IMG/VR virus record: IMGVR_UViG_3300045051_000191
Span: 1-42,555 of that record
Strand: one strand, 5' to 3'
Source of the DNA: a virus
DNA length: 42,555 nt
Position numbers and translations under genes: made by a program. Each line of letters starts with the position of its first letter. The first letter of the stretch is position 1. A model generated the notes under the pieces. It was not told the DNA's origin. It ran no database searches and was given only the letters and a program-made list of their open reading frames with translations. Below are positions 8,556 through 17,132 of this stretch, in pieces.

Positions 8556-9398
8556 CTAGGCAAGTTGCAGTCCTACCAGACTACCTCTCCCCTGACGATT
8601 GCCCAGGCTGCCAGGGGAAAGGATTGTCAGATTGGACAGCGTGTTGGCCACGGCATTCCGTCCCCCGGTCCTGGCGTCCCCGAACTGTGGCGACACAGCA
8701 GACCTTTCGGGTGTCGGCAGTCCACCCATCTGCCGGGAAAGCTGACCCTCATACAGTGCCCGCGCCGCTCCAGTCTGATCGGAGGATGCAAGCATGAATT
8801 GAGCGAACTGCGCCTGCTGCTGTTGCATGGCCAGGGCCGATTCATTCCGCGAGGCAATCAGCATGTTGCGAAGCTGATCAACCGTCAGGGCCAGATCCTC
8901 ATTCTGTCTGGCATAGGTGGCCCTGGCCTGATCGATCGCCTGCTGATTGGCGGCCTGCATTGCATTCAGTGCCGACTGATCGAGGGATCGGGGAGCAGGC
9001 AGGCCAGGGCCAGCCGGCGCACCCTGGCCACCCGCCTGCCCCTGGCCACCGCTGCCGCTGCTGCCACCCCCGGCCGCTTCCTCGCCCTTCCTCCAGACCA
9101 TCACCCGGCGGGTGCCAACGCCCCTATCCCCGTTGGGTCCGAAGAACCGGGGATCGGTTGCTGGCACCTCAGTCATTCCGACAGCCCGCCATCCTTCGGC
9201 TTCGGGTGGAGTGTCACCGTAGAAGGTGTTGCTCTGCTGGCCAAACGGCACAGCCTGCATACCTCCAGGGCCGACATTCACAAAGCCGGATGACGGGCCA
9301 CCTTGCCGTCCGAAGGCGAAGCCAACAGGAGTCAGGTTCAAGGCTGGTTGCCTCGGCTGCTGACCCTGTTGGGGAAACATCATGCCGGCGAAGTTCAT
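8556..9398 (-). CDS. Gln/Gly-rich protein upstream of the portal gene, function unknown
   Basis: A 280-residue protein whose start overlaps the stop of the 62-residue gene by ATGA. The N-terminal third is Gly/Pro/Gln-rich, a low-complexity Gly/Ala/Gln linker occupies about residues 108-135, and about 138-230 looks like a long alpha helix rich in Gln and Ala. There is no motif I recognise. Its place directly before the portal gene suggests a virion or head-assembly protein. Confidence 0.75.
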   Translation of the reverse strand: MNFAGMMFPQQGQQPRQPALNLTPVGFAFGRQGGPSSGFVNVGPGGMQAVPFGQQSNTFYGDTPPEAEGWRAVGMTEVPATDPRFFGPNGDRGVGTRRVMVWRKGEEAAGGGSSGSGGQGQAGGQGAPAGPGLPAPRSLDQSALNAMQAANQQAIDQARATYARQNEDLALTVDQLRNMLIASRNESALAMQQQQAQFAQFMLASSDQTGAARALYEGQLSRQMGGLPTPERSAVSPQFGDARTGGRNAVANTLSNLTILSPGSLGNRQGRGSLVGLQLA

Positions 9399-9583
9399 GG
9401 CGAGGAATCAATACAAGATCGCAAGAATCGGACGACCGACCTTTGCCCCGAATCGTAGCGGATCTTGTCTATGGGATCCCGCAGATTGGGGGATCGTTCG
9501 GGGTAGAGCTTGTCCAGTGCATCGAGAGCCTGACGGCTGATGCCACCGGCAATGATGCGCCTCAGTTCTTCAACGGATTCCAC
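9395..9583 (-). CDS. Small conserved-type protein between exonuclease and portal
   Basis: A 62-residue protein starting at GTG 9583 within the last codons of the exonuclease gene; GAGGTAA lies 4 bases upstream and supports that start. The sequence contains YPERSPNL and SGQRSVVRFLRS, which resembles small proteins found at this position in several T7-like phages. Function is unknown. It ends in an ATGA overlap with the next gene. Confidence 0.75.
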   Translation of the reverse strand: MESVEELRRIIAGGISRQALDALDKLYPERSPNLRDPIDKIRYDSGQRSVVRFLRSCIDSSP

Positions 9584-10332
9584 AGTGTTACCTCATGTGT
9601 TTGGAAGTTGTAGTCCCCATGCCGAAGGATGCGGACTAATCGCGCCTGCGTGAGCGCATACTGTTCGGGTCCATCCACCTTCCCTTTCTTTGCATAGACA
9701 GAAACAACCTCTTGCCAACAACCCAAGGTGTCCTCAAGGTCGAATCCTTGGACGATCTTCTCTGCGGTTTTCTCCCCCACGGTTGGGCATCCAGGGATTC
9801 CATCCGTAGCGTCACCGATGAGAGCTTGTTGCCAGAAGTGTCGGTCTGCTGTTTCATTGTCGATGCAGTATAGCTCAGTGTTCAGCCATGCATGAAAGCC
9901 AGGGATTTGCTTCATGTCCTTATCGCCAGACAGGATGATGAATCCGTCATTGATGAATGGCGGACTGGTGGCCATCATCCCCATCAGATCGTCAGCCTCA
10001 ACCATCTTGAATTGATAGGCGGTTGCGCCTGACGTGATGATCTCCCGTTGCATTGCACGGAAGCCAATCGGCTTCGGCTTGCTCTTACGGTTGGCCTTGT
10101 ATTCGGGGAAAATCTCACGCCTGAATGCGGACTCATCGGTGAAGCAATGAACCACGTCATCGGGTGAGCAGTTGAACTCATGGCACCATGCGTAGATTTG
10201 ATCCCAGTAGGCAATCCTCGGCTCCCGAAGATCGCAATACCGGGTCCATTCATCCGGTGCCAGTTCAACCTCAACCTCTGCTGCTGCCATCAGGGGATAC
10301 AGCAGCATGTCTGCATCGAGTAGAAGTTTCAT
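9562..10332 (-). CDS. 5'-3' exonuclease (T7 gp6 / FEN-like)
   Basis: A 256-residue FEN-superfamily nuclease. In T7 gp6 degrades host DNA and removes RNA primers. The metal-binding motifs are all visible: LLLDADMLLY (residues 3-12), FPEYKANR (about 76-83), EADDLMG (about 109-115), LSGDKDMKQIPG (about 130-141), and the helix-three-turn-helix GDATDGIPGCPTVGEKTA (about 169-186). ATG at 10332 overlaps the upstream stop by ATGA. In a phage without a visible DNA polymerase, this enzyme would have to work together with host Pol I or Pol III. Confidence 0.93.
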   Translation of the reverse strand: MKLLLDADMLLYPLMAAAEVEVELAPDEWTRYCDLREPRIAYWDQIYAWCHEFNCSPDDVVHCFTDESAFRREIFPEYKANRKSKPKPIGFRAMQREIITSGATAYQFKMVEADDLMGMMATSPPFINDGFIILSGDKDMKQIPGFHAWLNTELYCIDNETADRHFWQQALIGDATDGIPGCPTVGEKTAEKIVQGFDLEDTLGCWQEVVSVYAKKGKVDGPEQYALTQARLVRILRHGDYNFQTHEVTLWNPLKN

Positions 10333-10592
10333 GTTGCGGGAGGTAGCTGCGGTTGCGGATCTTCGATCACATCGACCGTGACTTTCTGGACTGGGGCGGC
10401 ACCCTTAAGCCAGAGGTAGAAGTCACGGATCTGATAGATCGCTTCGCCCACTGGATCAATGCGATTAAACCCAGCAAGCCGACTCCTTATGCCATAGCGG
10501 CTAAAGATAAAGTCTTGCCATTTGTGCTCGGAAAACGAAAAGGTTATGTTGATCTTGTGTTGCATGTTGTCATGCTCAACTGTCACTCTCAT
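10329..10592 (-). CDS. Hypothetical protein, 87 residues
   Basis: ATG at 10592 is preceded by GAGGTG at a good distance and overlaps the upstream stop (ATGA). The middle part (about residues 20-65) has mixed aromatic and charged residues (FSEHKWQDFIFSRYGIRSRL) and the C terminus is Pro/Gln-rich. I do not recognise a family. It is part of the ATGA-linked chain running from primase-helicase to portal. Confidence 0.75.
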   Translation of the reverse strand: MRVTVEHDNMQHKINITFSFSEHKWQDFIFSRYGIRSRLAGFNRIDPVGEAIYQIRDFYLWLKGAAPVQKVTVDVIEDPQPQLPPAT

Positions 10593-10966
10593 TTGCTGCA
10601 CCTCACCGGCCTGCCCTTGGCCTGCTCCGCTTTCATGTAGTCCTCTTTGACTTTCTGCATCATCTGCTCAAAGGCGATGCCGGCCTTGTATCCCTTCCAG
10701 TAGCCGCGAAGGTTGTAGGGATTGAATCGAGTCGATCGCCGTTCGGCTTCACGACCCTTCATGTATCCCTCACGGTAAGCGTCAACCTTGCATCCCCTGA
10801 TCGGCATTTTCAGTCGCCACCACAGAACGTGGCCGATCCTGAGAATGGTGCAGAGCGGAACGAATGTGCAGACCCTGTTGTCAGTCAGCCATTCGTACTT
10901 GAAAATCCCCAGGTACCAAGGGACAATCTCATTTGCCTTGTATGTCTTGAAAATAGAAAACTTCAT
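10589..10966 (-). CDS. Hypothetical basic protein, 125 residues
   Basis: Starts at ATG 10966 with an ATGA overlap to the Lar-like gene and ends in ATGA with the next gene. It has a hydrophobic aromatic N-terminal half (about residues 12-52, WYLGIFKYEWL...VLWWRLKMP) that could touch a membrane, and two related segments, GYMKGREAE and GYWKGYKAG, in the second half. Function not recognised. Confidence 0.75.
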   Translation of the reverse strand: MKFSIFKTYKANEIVPWYLGIFKYEWLTDNRVCTFVPLCTILRIGHVLWWRLKMPIRGCKVDAYREGYMKGREAERRSTRFNPYNLRGYWKGYKAGIAFEQMMQKVKEDYMKAEQAKGRPVRCSK

Positions 10967-11196
10967 GGCTTGAATCCTTGTGGTTTGGCTCGGCGGTTCC
11001 ACCGCTTGATGACTTCTCGGGCACGTTCAACATGGTCCGCGCCTTCATGATCAATGTCCGACTGTGTTGCCCCGCATTGAATGCAGTAGATCATCACTTC
11101 ATCGAACCGCTGATCATCTTCATGCGAATGAAACCTGATGGTGTTGTTGGCCACCCCGCCACAGAAAGGGCAGGGCTTAAGGTTGAGCCCGGTCAT
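10963..11196 (-). CDS. Lar-like zinc-ribbon protein (possible restriction alleviation)
   Basis: A 77-residue protein with LKPCPFCGG (residues 6-14), CIQCGA (about 38-43) and VIKRWNRRA (about 62-70). This arrangement, two CxxC pairs followed by a WNRR helix, is the pattern of the Lar family, whose founding member in Rac prophage reduces type I restriction. Many phage members have no tested function. ATGA overlaps on both sides place it in the DNA-metabolism chain. Confidence 0.75.
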   Translation of the reverse strand: MTGLNLKPCPFCGGVANNTIRFHSHEDDQRFDEVMIYCIQCGATQSDIDHEGADHVERAREVIKRWNRRAKPQGFKP

Positions 11197-11429
11197 GCTC
11201 GCCGGGGTGCATAGCCGTGATCCAATGCGCCACGGTTCTGCAAGATTCCGATTGCCAATCGGAATGCAGCGGGATCGGTGAACCTCAAGCCAACATGTTC
11301 ATGCGCATCCACAATGAACTCAATCAACATGTGCTTTGGCGTCACTTGAACATAGCGAGTCATCGCCAGGTTGATTGCCATTTCATGATCGGCGCCATCG
11401 AAAGGGCCGACAAAATCATGTGGCTTCAT
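11193..11429 (-). CDS. Hypothetical protein, 78 residues
   Basis: A small protein starting at ATG 11429, one base after the upstream stop and sharing ATGA with the Lar-like gene. It looks like a compact mixed alpha/beta protein (MLIEFIVDAHEHVGLRF in the middle). No family recognised. Confidence 0.7.
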   Translation of the reverse strand: MKPHDFVGPFDGADHEMAINLAMTRYVQVTPKHMLIEFIVDAHEHVGLRFTDPAAFRLAIGILQNRGALDHGYAPRRA

Positions 11430-11430
11430 G

Positions 11431-11817
11431 TCAGTTCAGGGGATCGTCGAAGGTGGTATCAGGTGTGGGCTCATCGTGGATCAGGTTGACCACGAATGTT
11501 CCGTGATCTTCCGGCGGTGGGACTTTCGCTTGCTGCTGCATCCTGTATTCCCGAACGATCTCTGCTTCCTCATCCAACTGTTTCCTTGTGGCTTCAAGAT
11601 CCCTCTCCCAATTGATGCGACGTTGGCCGATGAGATCGATAGCCGAATGTTCTTGGGGGCAGAGCAGATCGAACATCGCTGCCTTGTATCCCTTCCAGAA
11701 TGTATCTCGCTCGGCAACTTCCATCTTTGCGGCATGGTTGATCAGATCAACCAGCAGCAGCTTCGATACGTTGATGTTGTCTCCCGTCACAGAACGGTCA
11801 AAGGGGCTGATACTCAT
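11431..11817 (-). CDS. Hypothetical protein, 128 residues, with coiled coil
   Basis: Starts at ATG 11817, overlapping the primase-helicase stop by ATGA; longer in-frame starts would lie inside the helicase gene. The middle (about residues 70-100) is a charged helix likely to form a coiled coil, and the last 20 residues are acidic. It contains FWKGYKAAM, similar to the GYWKGYKAG of the 125-residue neighbour. It occupies the place where T7-like phages have their DNA polymerase region, but it is far too short and has no polymerase motif. Confidence 0.75.
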   Translation of the reverse strand: MSISPFDRSVTGDNINVSKLLLVDLINHAAKMEVAERDTFWKGYKAAMFDLLCPQEHSAIDLIGQRRINWERDLEATRKQLDEEAEIVREYRMQQQAKVPPPEDHGTFVVNLIHDEPTPDTTFDDPLN

Positions 11818-13490
11818 GATGGAAAGAATGGGATGATTTCGTGAAAGCGGCAGGAGTCCAGATAATGCAACTTGCACATCTCTCCCCGCCTGCCAATCGG
11901 CCTGTTCTTCTTGAGCCAACACGTTGTCGTATTGGCTTCGATAGGATCTTCGGCCTCGGGATTGCGTTGCAGCATGACGACATAATCGGGAATCTGACCC
12001 AGTGACTGTGATCCCCGAAGGTTGTGAATCTCCGGTTTGCCACCAACCTCAGCCCCAACGTGGTCCCTATCGCGTGATAGGTGACACACTGCAATCATTG
12101 CGAACCTGTAGTGAACGCACAGCGATTTCAGTTCCTTGATCGCCTTGTCGATTGCACGTCGCTGATCTGCTTTCAGATCAATGCCATCTGCCAGGATTGA
12201 AAAGTGATCAAGGAAAACCACCTTACAACCCTCAGCCACCACATAATGTTTAACGGTGGCAACGAATGAATCGAAGGATTCGTCAATGTGCTTATCCAGA
12301 AGGAACAGGTTTGGCGCGAACCCAGCCAGGGCCGATCGGGTCTTGTCGGGATCACGCCTCGCCCGTTCTTCGGGAGTGTCAGCATGGAACGGTGGGTTGT
12401 ATCCCAGTTCCTCGCTCATCATTCGCTCTAGTGTTTCTTCACATGATTCCTCCAGTGCAACGTATGCATTCCTAATCCCTCGCTTAGCGAAGTCCAGGGA
12501 GATTGATCGACTGATGGCGGATTTGCCGATGTTGGTTCCACCCGCCAGCAGCCACAGTTCGCCAGGCTTGACGCCCAACGTCATTCGATTCCAACCGACC
12601 CATGGGAGTTGAATCCCCCGGTCCCCGTCGCCCTTGGTGAGCAGCTTGGACAGCAGATCAGGCGCATGAACCACAGCCTCGGGACGGTGTTTCTTTGCGC
12701 CCACCAGTGCTTCACGGATCGCCTTCCCATCCCCCGCCATCAATGCTTCATTGGCATCTTTGTAGGCGAATGACGTAACGACCCGGCTCTTAGCACCGAT
12801 CAGAGCAGCAACATCGATGGCAGCCTTTCGGCCTGGCTCATCCATGTCAAGGAAGATGATCACCTCATCGAACCGGCCAATCCACAGCAACTGGTTAGTG
12901 ATTGCGCGGACAGCCGATTGAGCACCATCGGGAATGCTGACGGCAAGCACTGTGTCTTTGCCGAATGGCGATGCTTCGGACAGACATTCAGCAATGCTGA
13001 GCGCATCCAGTTCGCCTTCGGTTATCACAAGCCTGCCGCCATTCCCCAGGTGCTGTCCGAATAGTTGGATCTTCTCATCCTTCCGCCTGCCAATCCAGGC
13101 GAACTGCTTATCTCCGTACCGCACATGCTGAGCAGTGATCAATCCATCATCGTTTCGATAGCAAGCAACCTGAGCAGGCTTGCCCAGGTAGCCAGCCACG
13201 ATGTAGTCATAAACGCGACACGTCTTTTCAGAGATCCCGCGAGTTTTGATCTGATGGGGATTGCCTTTCAGCAGAGCCTTTTGAGCGGTGGCCATGTCTT
13301 GCTTGGGCATGGCTGCCAAGTAGTCATCTGCTGAATCGCTCATCACATGTTCCCAGAGTGATCCGTCACGGTTGAATCGTCGGCAGCAGACAAAGCAGTA
13401 AACAGATCCGTCTGCGTACTCGGTGGCACCATCGGAGCTATCGCATCCGTCTCCGGGGCAAGGAATGTGACTGGTGTTCCTTCCTGCCAT
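11814..13490 (-). CDS. Primase-helicase (T7 gp4-like)
   Basis: A 558-residue bifunctional replication protein (T7 gp4A, 566). The N-terminal zinc site is C11, C16, C32 and C35. The TOPRIM primase domain shows ITEGELDAL (about residues 156-164) and IIFLDMDEPG (about 211-220). The RecA-type helicase domain has Walker A GGTNIGKS (317-324), a Walker B-like VVFLDHFSILADG and an arginine-finger region near the end. ATG at 13490 is required to keep the zinc site and places the first 148 bases inside the endonuclease gene. It unwinds DNA and makes primers; with no phage polymerase seen, the partner polymerase is presumably host-encoded. Confidence 0.95.
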   Translation of the reverse strand: MAGRNTSHIPCPGDGCDSSDGATEYADGSVYCFVCCRRFNRDGSLWEHVMSDSADDYLAAMPKQDMATAQKALLKGNPHQIKTRGISEKTCRVYDYIVAGYLGKPAQVACYRNDDGLITAQHVRYGDKQFAWIGRRKDEKIQLFGQHLGNGGRLVITEGELDALSIAECLSEASPFGKDTVLAVSIPDGAQSAVRAITNQLLWIGRFDEVIIFLDMDEPGRKAAIDVAALIGAKSRVVTSFAYKDANEALMAGDGKAIREALVGAKKHRPEAVVHAPDLLSKLLTKGDGDRGIQLPWVGWNRMTLGVKPGELWLLAGGTNIGKSAISRSISLDFAKRGIRNAYVALEESCEETLERMMSEELGYNPPFHADTPEERARRDPDKTRSALAGFAPNLFLLDKHIDESFDSFVATVKHYVVAEGCKVVFLDHFSILADGIDLKADQRRAIDKAIKELKSLCVHYRFAMIAVCHLSRDRDHVGAEVGGKPEIHNLRGSQSLGQIPDYVVMLQRNPEAEDPIEANTTTCWLKKNRPIGRRGEMCKLHYLDSCRFHEIIPFFPS

Positions 13491-13861
13491 GATGACAAGA
13501 TTTCCTCAGAGATTGGAATACGGCACCATGGAATCCCGTGTTTCTTGCACCATGCCGCATAAGTTGTTTTGCTTTTGCGGGTGATGGTTAAGTGAGGATT
13601 CTCAAGTGCAACGATGATCTTTAGGGTTGGGTTGCAGCGAATGACGCTGAGCAACTTCGCCCTTTCATCTGCCGGCCACCAACCTTTCACCTCAAAGTGA
13701 AGATCCCCGATTGTGAAATCAGGGGTGTAGACCCGATGAACTACATAGTTCAGCTTGCCCACTTCATAGGCGAAAGGTATCCCTCTATCGGTCAGATTCT
13801 CGGCAACAGCTTGTTCAAGCCCTGACCGAAACTGACCTTTCCGGCGTGACTTGAACCTCAT
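13343..13861 (-). CDS. Endonuclease I, Holliday-junction resolvase (T7 gp3-like)
   Basis: A 172-residue protein (T7 gp3, 149). It resolves branched DNA before packaging and helps break down host DNA. Visible family features are RSGLEQAVAENL (about 13-24), YTPDFTI (about 48-54), the catalytic FEVKGWW (about 58-64) and a late KxxTxYAAWCKKHGIPW region. ATG at 13861 shares one base with the SSB stop (TGATG). The C-terminal roughly 45 residues, rich in Thr, Ala and Ser, are translated from DNA that also encodes the primase zinc-binding domain in another frame. Confidence 0.92.
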   Translation of the reverse strand: MRFKSRRKGQFRSGLEQAVAENLTDRGIPFAYEVGKLNYVVHRVYTPDFTIGDLHFEVKGWWPADERAKLLSVIRCNPTLKIIVALENPHLTITRKSKTTYAAWCKKHGIPWCRIPISEEILSSWQEGTPVTFLAPETDAIAPMVPPSTQTDLFTALSAADDSTVTDHSGNM

Positions 13862-14496
13862 CAAAATGGGATCTCATCATCGCTGAATGTCTCGCCACCG
13901 CTGGCCAGCATGGCCCCCAGCGAGTCGGCAGCGGGTGCCCCGGCTGCTCCCTCAGCCTCGGGAGTCCAGCCACCCTCCACGGCCTCAAGCTCGATGGCGC
14001 GTTTCTCCAGTTTGACGATCTGGAAACCGCTGATCTGGAGCCCGATGCCGATGTTCCCGGCCTTGTTGTAGGGATACGGCTGGAAAACCATCTTGCCTTC
14101 ACTGCCGCTCGGCACTTCCGGCAGCTTGACAGGACGCCCCATGGAATCGAACAGGAGAGGGGGCGAGTTGTCGGTCAGCCCGGTGGCTTTCTTGTTGATC
14201 TGGCAGGGACGCTTGAACTTCCAGACCAGCATCCCCGGTTCCCGCTCTTTGACGCCGGCCTCATTCTTCTTCATCGATGGCCCATAGGGGAAGATGAGAA
14301 GATCATTGGTGCGGGGGAAAACGGGATTCTTCTTCCGTTCATCCTCAATGGTCTTGTTGACCAGTTCCATCAGAGGAAGCGAATCGGCTTCGGCCAGCAC
14401 CAGGCCAGCAGACCATTCGGGCTTGTTGCTGAGGCTCATCGCCGGGTCAACAATGTGGGACCAGGCGAGGCGGCCGATGGGTGTTGTGTGATGCAT
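13861..14496 (-). CDS. Single-stranded DNA-binding protein (T7 gp2.5-like) with SSB-type tail
   Basis: A 211-residue protein in the gp2.5 position (T7 gp2.5, 232). It coats ssDNA and coordinates replication. Segments such as FPRTNDLLIFPYGPSM and MLVWKFKRPCQIN resemble cyanopodoviral SSBs. The last six residues are DDEIPF, one conservative change from the DDDIPF tail of bacterial SSB, which docks many host repair and replication proteins; T7 gp2.5 instead ends in an acidic tail with final Phe. ATG at 14496 was chosen as the start; longer in-frame starts lie between the promoter and the coding region. Confidence 0.88.
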   Translation of the reverse strand: MHHTTPIGRLAWSHIVDPAMSLSNKPEWSAGLVLAEADSLPLMELVNKTIEDERKKNPVFPRTNDLLIFPYGPSMKKNEAGVKEREPGMLVWKFKRPCQINKKATGLTDNSPPLLFDSMGRPVKLPEVPSGSEGKMVFQPYPYNKAGNIGIGLQISGFQIVKLEKRAIELEAVEGGWTPEAEGAAGAPAADSLGAMLASGGETFSDDEIPF

Positions 14497-14561
14497 GTCA
14501 GTGAAAGATGGATGGGCTAAACGAGAAACGAACCGGGCCAACTGGGCGGGCCACGTTGATA

Positions 14562-14590
14562 ACGATAGGGCGAAGGTTGCACCATGTCAA
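14562..14590 (-). promoter_or_regulatory. Promoter at the RNA polymerase/SSB boundary
   Basis: -35 TTGACA (14585-14590) overlaps the stop codon of the RNA polymerase gene; a 17-base spacer leads to TATCGT (14562-14567). The first 14 bases, TTGACATGGTGCAA, also fit the recurrent phage motif with one change. It would drive SSB and the DNA-metabolism chain. Confidence 0.65.
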
Positions 14591-16977
14591 GTGAAAAGAA
14601 AAGGATTCTCCCCGATCTTGGTTGTATCCAGGGTGCCAATCATCGGGGGTGGTGGCAGTTCACCACATTCAGCCTGGGCCATCTTCCATAGCTCATCCAA
14701 TCTGTCAGGCCCATAGAAGTTGTTGAACTCTTTGTTCAGTTGGACGCGCATTGCCCTCACTCGATCCAGGGTGGTGCCGAAGCAATCGTGAATCGTTACC
14801 AGGGGATTGCCCATCCTGCCCCATCGATAGACGAATCGTTGCAGGAATGCTGCATCCATCGAATGAATGTAGTCTGCGGCAAGTTGCCGGGTGTGATTCT
14901 TCACCGGCATTCCTTCATTGTCGCGGACAAGGAACCTTGCCCTTCGACCGCTCAGCAGTAGATCGATGGTGCGGTGTTTCGTTTCCGATGCATACGATTC
15001 CACCAGCAGGCCATTCGGTGTGTACCAGTGAGGCTTCATTCCTGCCTTTATCTGCGCCTTGCCCACCAGGGCCATCCACCTTGACAGACTGAGCACGTTG
15101 GGTATTGCTTTCTTGATGCCAGCATTGATGTAGCCAGCCAGCAAACCACCCAGCTTGACGATGTTATCCCCATCGACATTCCGAAAGTCTCTCTCCCTGT
15201 CCCTCAGGTAGCCAATGACAGCATCCATCAGTGTCAGGTGAGAGCGCCCATAGATGACAGGCATGATCGCATTCTTAAACATGGTTCGATCGGGCCATTC
15301 TTCCAGCCACCATCGAAGCATTCTCAGATCATCGGCATTGGCCAGCTTGATAAATGCCTTGTTGACTTCCTCCCTTACGATCTTGCCGATCGCTGTATAG
15401 AGATCCGAATAGGAATCGCCTGTGATGTTGACCCATTCAGCCAGCCTGGCATCACGGGTGAGGCAGGCAACATGACCGTACCCACTGGCTGACTGATCGA
15501 TCTGAAAGACAACGCCAGTTCGGTAGTTCACATCTTGCGCATACCTTGCCCATTCACGGCACAGTTGAACGAACTTCCATGGCTTTTTCTTGTCCTCCCA
15601 TGTGGCCGGAGCGGTCAGCGGATCAAGCCCGACACGTTGAATCATGACCCGGTTTTCTTCCAAGTAACTGACCCTGGCTTGCCAGTCGGGAATGATCCCG
15701 GCAGCATCACCTAAGGCCCAGGCAAACTCCTCGGTGTTACCTGCCATCGGTGCAGTCACATCGAACCGAATCATCGACCGGAACGGATCGCTCCCTGTGA
15801 TGTTAAGTTGGCTGCCACGGGGATACATTCTCCCCCGATGATCCTGCTGCCAGCAGAAGTAAATCTGTTGGTACTCCCGAATCTTCTCAGCACTGATCAA
15901 CGCATTGATGAACTTGGCACGAATGCCATCCTTCCGTTCATCTGCCTTCACCCTCCAAACTTTCTTCCACCGCTCAGTATTGCTTACGCCTTTCTTGTAT
16001 TCTTCCAGATCATTCGGCATCACCAGCTTATCCCTGGCCGGCAACCCTCCGACTTCACGATTCAGAGTCCAGATTTCCTCCATCAGATTGATCTGATCCC
16101 AGTCAAGCTGGAAGGGAATGCTCTGCTGAATGTTGAGACTACCCAACACACACTCATCAGTCTCGCGGTGGGCAATCTTATAGTTCTCCCATGGCAACTT
16201 TGAGCATGGAGTAACGATGGTGTAGTACCCACCATCAGCAAGCTCAGTGTATGGCTTCGGTGGAATCAACATCGGCATGTGCATCGGACGGAATAGCAGG
16301 AGATTCCGTTTCCACCGCCTCAGGAAATCCCAGTAGAGTGTGGTGCATTCAATCGATCGATACTTCCTGGCCCTGGCGTCATACCGAATGACAACCTCAA
16401 GCATTTTTGTTGCGGCAATCATCGCCTCAATAAAGAAGCCGCCCAATGCTGTCCGCTCGATTGTTTTCAGCGGCCGATAATGAATCGTCTTATGCAGTCC
16501 GCTATCCTTCAGCCGCTGCATCACCAGATTCATCCCAAGATCATTATTGCTGGCCAATCGCAACCCTTTTAGGTGAATCCTTCCGCCCCAGGTTGGATGG
16601 CGCAGCCACAGAACATACTCAGCCAGCTTGCCAAGCTGAGCACAGGTTGCAATGTATCGAGAGGGACCATGCAAGTTGCCGAATACATGCAACATCATTT
16701 CGATGGTCACTTCGATGACAGTATCCTCATCGTGAAACAGATCCCAAATTGCACCATTGGACTGTGCCCTTGTGCTCCGGTTTCTGTAGTATTCCAGCGC
16801 AGTCTGAACGACCCGATCGATCATTCGATGGGCCATGAATGAGGCGGCGCCTCTTTCCCAACCCTTTGAGACTGCACGGCCAGCGCCTACACAGCGCATC
16901 CATTCTTCTAGCTCGATCTGCTCTTTCAGCCCCGGCCAGCGTTGCGCGTTACGGTCTGGCGACTGTTGATCGTGCAT
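14587..16977 (-). CDS. Single-subunit DNA-directed RNA polymerase (T7 gp1-like)
   Basis: A 796-residue polymerase (T7 RNAP, 883) that transcribes middle and late phage genes. Motif A is FQIDQSASGYGH with catalytic Asp494. Motif B has Lys568 and Tyr576 (FKNAIMPVIYG), with the same eight-residue spacing as K631 and Y639 of T7. Motif C is IHDCFGT with catalytic Asp731. The C terminus ENPFLFT mirrors the conserved T7 DFAFA end. I chose ATG at 16977; GTG at 17025 would add 16 residues. It is shorter than T7 RNAP mainly in the N-terminal promoter-binding region, as in cyanophage enzymes. Confidence 0.95.
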   Translation of the reverse strand: MHDQQSPDRNAQRWPGLKEQIELEEWMRCVGAGRAVSKGWERGAASFMAHRMIDRVVQTALEYYRNRSTRAQSNGAIWDLFHDEDTVIEVTIEMMLHVFGNLHGPSRYIATCAQLGKLAEYVLWLRHPTWGGRIHLKGLRLASNNDLGMNLVMQRLKDSGLHKTIHYRPLKTIERTALGGFFIEAMIAATKMLEVVIRYDARARKYRSIECTTLYWDFLRRWKRNLLLFRPMHMPMLIPPKPYTELADGGYYTIVTPCSKLPWENYKIAHRETDECVLGSLNIQQSIPFQLDWDQINLMEEIWTLNREVGGLPARDKLVMPNDLEEYKKGVSNTERWKKVWRVKADERKDGIRAKFINALISAEKIREYQQIYFCWQQDHRGRMYPRGSQLNITGSDPFRSMIRFDVTAPMAGNTEEFAWALGDAAGIIPDWQARVSYLEENRVMIQRVGLDPLTAPATWEDKKKPWKFVQLCREWARYAQDVNYRTGVVFQIDQSASGYGHVACLTRDARLAEWVNITGDSYSDLYTAIGKIVREEVNKAFIKLANADDLRMLRWWLEEWPDRTMFKNAIMPVIYGRSHLTLMDAVIGYLRDRERDFRNVDGDNIVKLGGLLAGYINAGIKKAIPNVLSLSRWMALVGKAQIKAGMKPHWYTPNGLLVESYASETKHRTIDLLLSGRRARFLVRDNEGMPVKNHTRQLAADYIHSMDAAFLQRFVYRWGRMGNPLVTIHDCFGTTLDRVRAMRVQLNKEFNNFYGPDRLDELWKMAQAECGELPPPPMIGTLDTTKIGENPFLFT

Positions 16978-17132
16978 TCTCAGGAATCTCAGTGGTGAAG
17001 CCAGTCCATGACTGGTAGTTGACACAGCGCAATCTCATCACAGAACCCTCATCCGTGAGAAGAAAGCATGAACCTAGCAAGGACAACGGGACTCGGGCGT
17101 TGCGTTGCACGAATCCCGTTGCACATGCATTG

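Noticed and set aside
17019-17024. TTGACA on the plus strand at the RNA polymerase start, and a similar one at 42470
   Set aside because: They are antisense to the local genes, have no -10 box and match the recurrent motif only in part.
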